From Owenia fusiformis (taxonomy: Eukaryota; Annelida; Polychaeta; Sabellida; Oweniidae), in NCBI GenBank assembly GCA_903813345.2, contig CAIIXF020000009.1, forward strand, positions 27,318,740-27,382,739: a DNA stretch of 64,000 bases, written 5' to 3'. The position numbers were made by a program, and so were the translations under genes. Of the stretch, positions 62,920 to 64,000 are shown piece after piece. The stretch's first letter is position 1. Each line of letters begins with the position of its first letter. Under the pieces are notes generated by a model, which ran no database searches, was not told the DNA's origin, and saw only the letters and a program-made list of their open reading frames with translations.

Positions 62920-64000
62920 ATTTTGATTTAATTTTGATATATTTTAAAATTGGTAAATTAATTTTGATATATTTTATATTTTGATTTCATTTCGATATAT
63001 TTTAAAATTGTTAATTATTTCATATTTATCAGCCTTATATCCCTGAGTTGATTTTTAGGCATTTTAAAGGTTATGTCGACATAGAATTGCATTGCAATAT
63101 TACTGCTTGTTAAAAAGAATATTCTTTAGAGTGACTTATGAAGAACACCCTGCATGTTCACATCAGGACATAATTTTATTCGTACTTTGTTATTATGAAG
63201 CCTTGATATCCCGCTACCATAATCTGAAAAAACATGTGGTTTGCAATAGTGAAACAGTAAAACATGTATATTCAGGAAAATCTGATTTAAATGCACCAAG
63301 TTCACGACTCACGAGCGATCAACATACTCGTTCTACATGACGTGGATGTCTACCTACCTCACGCAGCTATCAATTTGGAATTTGATAATCAGTAATTACA
63401 TGAATATATTAATTATAGGTAAACCAGTAATGGAGTCTTGTTTTCATGACAGATACCCAGGTGTGATCTGGAAGTGTTACCTAAGTCTAGTGCTCATTCC
63501 AGGCACTTATTTGCGTGTTTTTTACATTATAGCTTTAGGGGGATGAGTGTAGAAATCTTAGGATGAAGAGTCAACAGATCCAACTATTAATTTCTTATTT
63601 GGATTTTTTTGAGGGGGGGGGGGGCTCTTTCATAGAAAAACTATGAGGGTTCAGTATGTTTTCACTCTATCTCATGCTGCAGAATCAGAATTTGAAATTT
63701 GCTCAAAATTACCAAATAGATTTTTAAGGATCTTAAAGGTTGGCAATTTGTAAAAGATATTGGATACTAAAGAATATAAATCTGGTGTGAGGAAGGTGTA
63801 TTAAGTTGCAACATCTTTTCATCTACTGGTGGTATGATATTAAATTATTTTAGACGGGAGGGGGGAGATTAGCAGGACAAGGTGACTTATTCCCTTAATT
63901 AAAACATCAGTGTAGTTTAAACTCATGCATTTTGATGTAGTTAGGATATGTATATCGTCAGAAGTCTTGCTTTAAGGAAATATATTGCAGAAAAATATTG
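62920..64000. other. AT-rich end of the window
   Basis: TTTTGATATATTTTAAAATT-type repeats (62925-63010) and a G-homopolymer (63613-63624). No gene or exon is recognised; the next KCTD-like exon may lie beyond. Confidence 0.5.

Overview
The window is animal genomic DNA: AT-rich, with small exons separated by introns that carry GT..AG ends, and many inactivated or short transposons. The content fits a marine invertebrate, most likely a lophotrochozoan such as a bivalve mollusc. That is inferred from secreted fibrinogen-related and C-type lectin genes, DIRS retrotransposons and abundant fold-back elements; no species can be named.

The backbone is one large plus-strand gene, a PTPN13-like (PTP-BL/FAP-1) non-receptor tyrosine phosphatase. 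Twenty-nine coding exons can be chained from 553 to the stop at 48846 with matching splice phases throughout. They total 7188 nt (2395 codons plus stop) and encode, in order, a FERM domain, five PDZ domains and a catalytic PTP domain with intact WPD and HCSAGIGRTG motifs. The 5' part of the gene lies before the window. Downstream, on the same strand, is the first coding exon of a KCTD2/5/17-like BTB gene (52840-53049), whose remainder lies beyond the window.

Genes for secreted proteins sit on the minus strand inside introns of the phosphatase gene. They are a two-exon fibrinogen-related lectin (1469-2764), an intact two-exon C-type lectin (16623-22021), a tandem duplicate of it broken by two frameshifts (22738-24558), and a His/Gly-rich secreted protein with a TATA box (44818-45446).

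Mobile DNA fills most of the rest. A structurally complete DIRS-type tyrosine-recombinase retrotransposon occupies 8897-14568. It has gag, RT/RNase H and recombinase frames, inverted terminal repeats and an internal complementary region. There is also a hAT-type MITE with an 8-bp target duplication (7828-8257), pogo/Tigger-like elements (17179-18445 and others), a mariner-like MITE nested in another (18467-20010), a 6.2-kb CACTA-like element (25609-31827), many fold-back elements and a LINE tail fragment (about 55985-56795).

Tandem repeats are prominent. A FERM exon and its 3' splice site are reiterated about ten times at 4240-5564. A roughly 36-bp AT-rich array lies at 14820-15375, a roughly 135-bp array at 45790-46480, and a 33-bp minisatellite with higher-order structure at 61230-62910 that produces large spurious open frames.
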